From Rhodococcus sp. AW25M09 (GTDB lineage: Bacteria > Actinomycetota > Actinomycetes > Mycobacteriales > Mycobacteriaceae): 64,000 nucleotides of DNA. The notes beneath the pieces were generated by a model. The model worked only from the letters and a program-made list of their open reading frames with translations. It made no database searches and was not told the origin of the DNA. Each line of letters starts with the position of its first letter. Position 1 is the stretch's first letter. Shown here in pieces: positions 59,995 through 64,000 of the stretch. The position numbers and the translations under genes were made by a program. The stretch is from the NCBI RefSeq assembly GCF_000333955.1, contig NZ_CAPS01000072.1, positions 62,001-126,000 on the forward strand, in the 5' to 3' direction.

Positions 59995-60904
59995 TTTCGA
60001 CAAGACTTCGGGCCCCGATTCGGAGGACGGTTCCCGCGCCGGTGACTCGGGTGACAGCGCAGCGAAGCCGACCAGCTCGTTCGGCACTCCGTTCGACTAC
60101 GACGCCACCGCCGAGGCGTCACTCTCGGAGCCGCCCGCCACCTCGGAGTCCGCTCCCTCGCACGGCCCGACCGGCTCCACCGGGCCGGGTTGGGATACCT
60201 ACTCGGGCATCGGAAACGGCCCGGGTTGGTCGAGCACACCGAGCTATCCTGCTCCCAGTTCCGACGGGATCGCCGCCGATCCGCTCGGCGGATTCCCTCC
60301 GCCCGCCGGGTACCAGACCCAGGGTTACCAGCAGCAGAGTTACCCACAGCAGGGTTACCCACAACAGGGTTACCCACAGCAGGGTTACCCACAGCAGGGT
60401 TACCCACAGCAGGGTTATGGCCAGCAGCAGGGTTATGGCCAGCAGCAGGGTTACCCACAGCAGGGTTATGGCCAGCAGCAGAACTTCGGCCCACAGCAGG
60501 GTTATGGCCAGCAGCAGAACTTCGGCCAGCAGCAGGGTTATGGCCAGCAGCAAAACTTCGGTCAGCCCCAGGGCTATCCCGGGGGACCCACGTTCGGGGC
60601 CGGTCCCGACGCGCCGTACGGCCGAGATCCGGTGACCGGCGAGGCTTTGTCGGACAAATCCAAGATCGTGGGCGGTTTGCTGCAGTTGTTCCTCGGTTGG
60701 TTGGGAGTCGGGCGGTTCTACCTCGGGAGTACCGGGATCGGTATCGCGCAACTACTGCTCTTCTTCTTCGGGGTTCTGCTCACCGCAGTGTTCAGCGTCG
60801 GGTTGATCCTGTTGTTCGCGCTTTTCGTCTGGCACGTCATAGACGGAGTTCTGATACTGGTAGGCAATGTGCCGGACCCTCGAGGACGAAAACTGCGAGA
60901 CTGA
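59987..60904 (+). CDS. TM2-domain protein with Gln/Gly/Tyr low-complexity region
   Basis: 305 residues. Acidic N-terminal third, then a repeated YPQQG / YGQQQ / NFGQQ region at about residues 107-197, a proline/glycine hinge, and a C-terminal TM2 domain (about 220-305): [26 protein letters not shown], a second helix and [23 protein letters not shown]. The DR/GRFYLG motif between helices is the TM2 hallmark. The Q/G/Y region resembles prion-like, phase-separating sequences. GTG 59987 overlaps the lgt stop. Function unknown; in other actinobacteria TM2 proteins accompany lgt. Confidence 0.85.
   Translation: MVDFDKTSGPDSEDGSRAGDSGDSAAKPTSSFGTPFDYDATAEASLSEPPATSESAPSHGPTGSTGPGWDTYSGIGNGPGWSSTPSYPAPSSDGIAADPLGGFPPPAGYQTQGYQQQSYPQQGYPQQGYPQQGYPQQGYPQQGYGQQQGYGQQQGYPQQGYGQQQNFGPQQGYGQQQNFGQQQGYGQQQNFGQPQGYPGGPTFGAGPDAPYGRDPVTGEALSDKSKIVGGLLQLFLGWLGVGRFYLGSTGIGIAQLLLFFFGVLLTAVFSVGLILLFALFVWHVIDGVLILVGNVPDPRGRKLRD
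60310..60577 (+). repeat. In-frame 15-bp tandem repeats in TM2 gene
   Basis: Degenerate 15-base units of the form CAGCAGGGTTACCCA or CAGCAGGGTTATGGC, roughly 17 units, encoding YPQQG and YGQQQ pentapeptides. Near identity of neighbouring units suggests slippage-driven copy-number change that would preserve the frame. Confidence 0.85.
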
Positions 60905-60943
60905 TGCCCTTGTTCGTGTCGCTACGTCGTAAGGGAGCTCGAA

Positions 60944-61592
60944 GTGAGTGAGTCAGGCACACCGCCTTCCGACGGATCGTCCGGGAATGGATCCAATCCG
61001 TCCGAGCCGACGATCTCGTTCGAGAAGGGCACTCCCACAGGCTCCGGTCCCGTGTACGGCGCACCCGACCCGAACTATGCGACGCCGGAGTACGGCACCC
61101 CCAATTACGGCGCTCCCGATGCGACTGATCGGGGTGGGCAATTCGGACCTCCGCCCGGTGCTGGTTACCCGCCTCCCGCCGATGGGTCCGGTCGGTACTT
61201 CACGCCGCCGCCATATGCGGGTGGGCCCTACGGAAGTCCTCAATACGGAGGTTCTCAGTATGGGGGTCCTCAATACGGGGGTCCTCAATACGGAGGTTCT
61301 CAGTACGCAGGTGCACCCGGGTTCATGGACCCGGGTGCACCGTATGGCCGGCACCCGGTTACCGGCGAGCCGTTCTCCGACAAGCAGAAGCTGACCGCCG
61401 GCCTGCTGAACATCCTGCTGGGCGCGTTCGGAGCCGGACGGTTCTACCTGAATCAGCCGGGAATTGCGGTGGCTCAGATAGCAGTCACGTGGCTCACCTG
61501 TGGCATCGGTGGCATCTGGCCGCTGATCGACGGAATCATGATGCTCACCGGGCAGTGTGCGCGATCAACACGGCAGACCCCTGCGCGACTGA
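60944..61592 (+). CDS. Second TM2-domain protein, frame break near 3' end
   Basis: About 216 residues once corrected. Pro/Gly/Tyr-rich N-terminal half with QYGG(S/P) pentapeptides at about residues 96-124, then the TM2 domain: PVTGEPFSDKQKLTAGLLNILLGAFGAGRFYLNQ, a second helix and PLIDGIMMLTG. As read, the frame turns foreign after LTG and runs to 62044. In the next frame the expected ending VRDQHGRPLRD is followed by a stop at 61590-61592; dropping one G from GGG 61550-61552 restores it. GTG 60944 has AAGGGAG upstream. Paralogue of the preceding gene. Confidence 0.8.
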
Positions 61593-61856
61593 CAACCGCA
61601 TCGGCGGCGACAGCATTTGTGTTGCATCGATGCGAACGCCAACTGCTAGGATTTCGCCATCCGGGAGCGATCCCGGATTCATTCGCGGGCCAGAGCTGTC
61701 CCGGTGAATTCCCGACAGGCATTCGAAGTTCGGCTCGTTCGACCGTTCCGGTCGGTCTGAGCCGACAAGCCGGCGGGGTTGCCGAGACTGACGGTGCAGC
61801 GTCGAAGACACTGCACCGCTTTCGCGCACCCTCCGGCCTACGTGGAGGTGATCGTG
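61593..61856. promoter_or_regulatory. gltB upstream region
   Basis: 264 bases without a gene once the TM2 frame is corrected. Contains a possible promoter (TTGCAT at 61622-61627, 19-bp spacer, TAGGAT at 61647-61652) and, just after it, a perfect dyad CCGGGA-GCGA-TCCCGG at 61661-61676, well placed as an operator or leader hairpin. No T-run. GGAGGTGAT at 61844-61852 is the gltB ribosome site. Confidence 0.45.
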
Positions 61857-64000
61857 GTGCTGTTTTCTCGGATGCCTGCGGAGCAAGGTCTGTACGACCC
61901 GAGCTTGGAGAAGGATTCCTGCGGCGTGGCGATGATCGCCGACATCGAGGGTCGACGCTCCCACGCGATCGTGGCCGACGGCGTGCTGGCATTGGAAAAC
62001 CTGGAACATCGCGGAGCAGCCGGGGCCGAGCCCAACAGTGGTGACGGTGCGGGCATTCTGATTCAGCTTCCCGTCGAACTCCTCGCCTCCCTCGCGCCGT
62101 TCGATCTGCCTCCGGCCGGTGCCGGTGGCGAGAACACGTTCGCGGCCGGAGTGTGCTTCTTGCCGCAGGGCATCCGAGAGCGTGCGGTTGCCGTCGAGCG
62201 CGTCGAATCGATTGCGGCCGAAGAAGGTCTGGACGTCCTCGGCTGGGTTCCGGTCGAAGTCGATCCGGATCGAGCCGACGTCGGAGTCACCGCACTGGGC
62301 TGTATGCCCTACATGAGCTACCTCTTCGTCACCGCTCCGGAGGTCGACAGCACGCGACCGGCCGGTCTCGCACTCGATCGGCTGGTGTACGGATTACGCA
62401 AGCGCTCCGAGCGGGTCACACCCGAGATCGAGGCCGAGGGGTCGGGACTGTTTTTTCCTTCGCTGTCCTCGCGCACCATCGTCTACAAGGGCATGCTCAC
62501 CACGATGCAGTTGCCGCTGTACTTCCCGGAACTGCGTAATCCGTTGTGCATGAGTGCCATAGCCATCGTGCACAGCCGATTCTCCACCAACACGTTCCCG
62601 TCGTGGCCGCTGGCGCACCCGCATCGCTACGTTGCCCACAACGGTGAGATCAACACCGTCAAGGGCAATCGCAATCGGATGCGTGCCCGCGAAGCATTGC
62701 TGTCGAGCGATCTGATCCCCGGTGACCTCGAGCGGTTGTTCCCGATCTGCAATCCGGATGCCTCGGACTCGGTGTCCTTGGACGAAGTACTCGAGCTGCT
62801 ACACCTGGGCGGGCGCAGCGTGCCCCATGTGGTCATGATGATGGTTCCCGAGCCGTGGGAGAACCACCGCACGATGGACCCGCGGGTACGGGCGTTCTAC
62901 CAGTTCCACGCCTCGATGATGGAGGCCTGGGACGGGCCGGCCTGCGTGACGTTCACCGACGGCAGCTATGTCGGAGCCGTGCTCGATCGCAACGGTCTTC
63001 GTCCCGGTCGTTGGTGGCAGACCGCGGACGGCCGAGTGATTCTGGCAAGTGAAGCCGGTGTGCTCGATGTTCCGCAATCCGAGGTCGTCGCCAAGGGACG
63101 CCTCGAGCCCGGAAAGATGTTCCTGATAGATACGGTCGCCGGTCGGCTGGTTCCCGATGACGAGATCAAGCTCCAGCTTGCAACAGAACATCCCTACCAG
63201 GAGTGGCTGCATGCCGGCCTGCTCGAGATCAAGAGCCTGCCCGAGCGCGCACACATCCAGTACAACCACGACTCCGTGGTTCGCAGGCAGGTCGCGTTCG
63301 GCTACACCGAAGAAGACCTCCGCGTGGTACTCACGCCGATGGCCGCATCCGGAGGGGAGCCTTTGGGGTCGATGGGTACCGACACGCCCAGTGCGGTGAT
63401 GTCGCAGCGCTCGCGCCAGCTCTACGACTACTTCATCGAACTGTTCGCGCAGGTCACCAACCCGCCGCTCGATTCGATCCGCGAGGAGATCGTGACGTCG
63501 CTGTCGCGGGTGATGGGTCCGGAGCAGAACCTGCTCGAGCCCACCGCAGCGTCGTGCAGGCAGATCGTGTTGCCCTGGCCTGTGCTCGACAACGACGAGC
63601 TCAACAAGATCATTCACATCAACGAGGACGGCGACCATCCCGGTTTGTCGGCGACGGTCCTGCGCGGGCTCTACGAGGTCGAACGCGGTGGTGAAGGTCT
63701 CGCCGAGGCGATCGAAGAGTTGCGTGCCGGTGCATCGGAGGCGATCGCCGCGGGGTACACCACGCTGATCATTTCCGATCGCGACTCCGACCACACGCGG
63801 GCACCGATCCCGTCTCTGCTGGCCACCTCGGCCGTGCACCACCATCTGGTTCGCACCAAGGAGCGCACCAAGGTCGCCCTCGTCGTCGAGTCCGGCGATG
63901 CGCGCGAAGTCCATCACTTGGCGTTGCTGATCGGATTCGGTGCAGCCGCGGTGAACCCCTACCTGGCGATGGAGTCGATCGAGGATCTGGTGGGTGAGGG
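61857..64000 (+). CDS. gltB: Glutamate synthase large subunit, 3'-truncated by window edge
   Basis: NADPH-GOGAT large chain: transfers the glutamine amide to 2-oxoglutarate. 714 codons are visible with an unbroken frame to the end. GTG 61857 gives MLFSRMPAEQGLYDPS and sits 4 bases after a consensus GGAGGTGAT; ATG 61872 is an alternative. The amidotransferase class II domain has the nucleophile Cys in EKDSCGVAMIAD (about residue 21, exposed after propeptide removal), NLEHRGAAGAE, HSRFSTNTFPSW and AHNGEINTVKGN. The central domain has begun by the window end. gltD should follow outside. Confidence 0.96.
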   Translation, partial: MLFSRMPAEQGLYDPSLEKDSCGVAMIADIEGRRSHAIVADGVLALENLEHRGAAGAEPNSGDGAGILIQLPVELLASLAPFDLPPAGAGGENTFAAGVCFLPQGIRERAVAVERVESIAAEEGLDVLGWVPVEVDPDRADVGVTALGCMPYMSYLFVTAPEVDSTRPAGLALDRLVYGLRKRSERVTPEIEAEGSGLFFPSLSSRTIVYKGMLTTMQLPLYFPELRNPLCMSAIAIVHSRFSTNTFPSWPLAHPHRYVAHNGEINTVKGNRNRMRAREALLSSDLIPGDLERLFPICNPDASDSVSLDEVLELLHLGGRSVPHVVMMMVPEPWENHRTMDPRVRAFYQFHASMMEAWDGPACVTFTDGSYVGAVLDRNGLRPGRWWQTADGRVILASEAGVLDVPQSEVVAKGRLEPGKMFLIDTVAGRLVPDDEIKLQLATEHPYQEWLHAGLLEIKSLPERAHIQYNHDSVVRRQVAFGYTEEDLRVVLTPMAASGGEPLGSMGTDTPSAVMSQRSRQLYDYFIELFAQVTNPPLDSIREEIVTSLSRVMGPEQNLLEPTAASCRQIVLPWPVLDNDELNKIIHINEDGDHPGLSATVLRGLYEVERGGEGLAEAIEELRAGASEAIAAGYTTLIISDRDSDHTRAPIPSLLATSAVHHHLVRTKERTKVALVVESGDAREVHHLALLIGFGAAAVNPYLAMESIEDLVGE

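Noticed and set aside
60310-60577. CRISPR-like array
   Set aside because: Units are contiguous 15-mers in a reading frame without spacers.
60119-60751. Leu/Trp-rich repetitive membrane-like protein on the minus strand opposite the TM2 repeats
   Set aside because: It is the complement of the CAGCAGGGTTAC repeats; hydrophobicity follows from the repeat and there is no start site or family match.
61593-62044. C-terminal extension of the second TM2 protein
   Set aside because: The frame crosses the gltB promoter region and the gltB start, has an odd basic composition, and a one-base correction gives a normal TM2 ending.

Overview
The window is GC-rich, densely coded DNA with many GTG starts and 4-bp stop/start overlaps. 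Gene content and order match a mycolic-acid actinobacterium of the Rhodococcus/Mycobacterium group, most likely Rhodococcus or a close relative. The conserved backbone reads lspA, rluD-like, dnaE1, ilvA, glgX-treY-treZ, bioB, nadABC, hisDCB...HAFI, trpE...CBA, lgt, gltB, which is the order I know from the dnaE1-to-lgt part of the M. tuberculosis chromosome, interrupted here by lineage-specific accessory genes. No rRNA, tRNA, CRISPR array, prophage or intact insertion sequence was seen.

Layout. 1-8 kb: lspA (cut by the window edge), a pseudouridine synthase, a membrane-anchored unknown, dnaE1, a small membrane protein, a Ddn-like F420 enzyme and ilvA. 8-19 kb: a TetR/MFS drug-efflux pair with a repeated operator, then the leftward acyltransferase-glgX-treY-treZ block (glycogen debranching and trehalose synthesis). 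19-30 kb: an accessory stretch of regulators and single genes (MerR plus membrane protein, PAS-GGDEF, CHAP hydrolase, sirtuin, GntR-ABC cassette, TetR/DHFR-like pair, secA2 and a META-domain lipoprotein). 30-37 kb: cofactor block, with bioQ/bioB-bsaP-DUF2567 and nrtR/nadABC, each with a clear palindromic operator. 37-44.5 kb: the most plastic part, with a DUF222-HNH protein, LysR, a lysE-small ORF-ychJ operon, an IS3-family relic between two 53-bp direct repeats, two related small secreted proteins, SRPBCC and DinB proteins. 44.6-52.5 kb: the histidine operon, with an MFS transporter and a tiny membrane protein embedded. 52.5-59 kb: MarR, a peroxiredoxin and the tryptophan genes. 59-64 kb: lgt, two TM2-domain proteins with low-complexity tails, and the 5' part of gltB.

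How it fits together. The his and trp clusters share the HisA/TrpF enzyme PriA: no separate trpF is present. trpD and trpG are also absent from the trp cluster. Biotin and NAD synthesis are each controlled by a divergently transcribed local repressor. Starch/glycogen-derived maltodextrins would be debranched by GlgX and converted to trehalose by TreY/TreZ.

The main anomaly is a set of single-base frame breaks. trpE and an MFS gene are clearly split by one extra base, a TM2 gene very likely so, and the GGDEF gene possibly so. All four look like +1 insertions, so sequencing or assembly error is the leading explanation; real mutation would predict tryptophan auxotrophy. I did not find a clearly new defence or mobile system. 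The best candidates for undescribed biology are the low-complexity TM2 pair after lgt, the small secreted protein family, a short dispersed repeat seen three times, and a long-stem inverted repeat near 43.9 kb.
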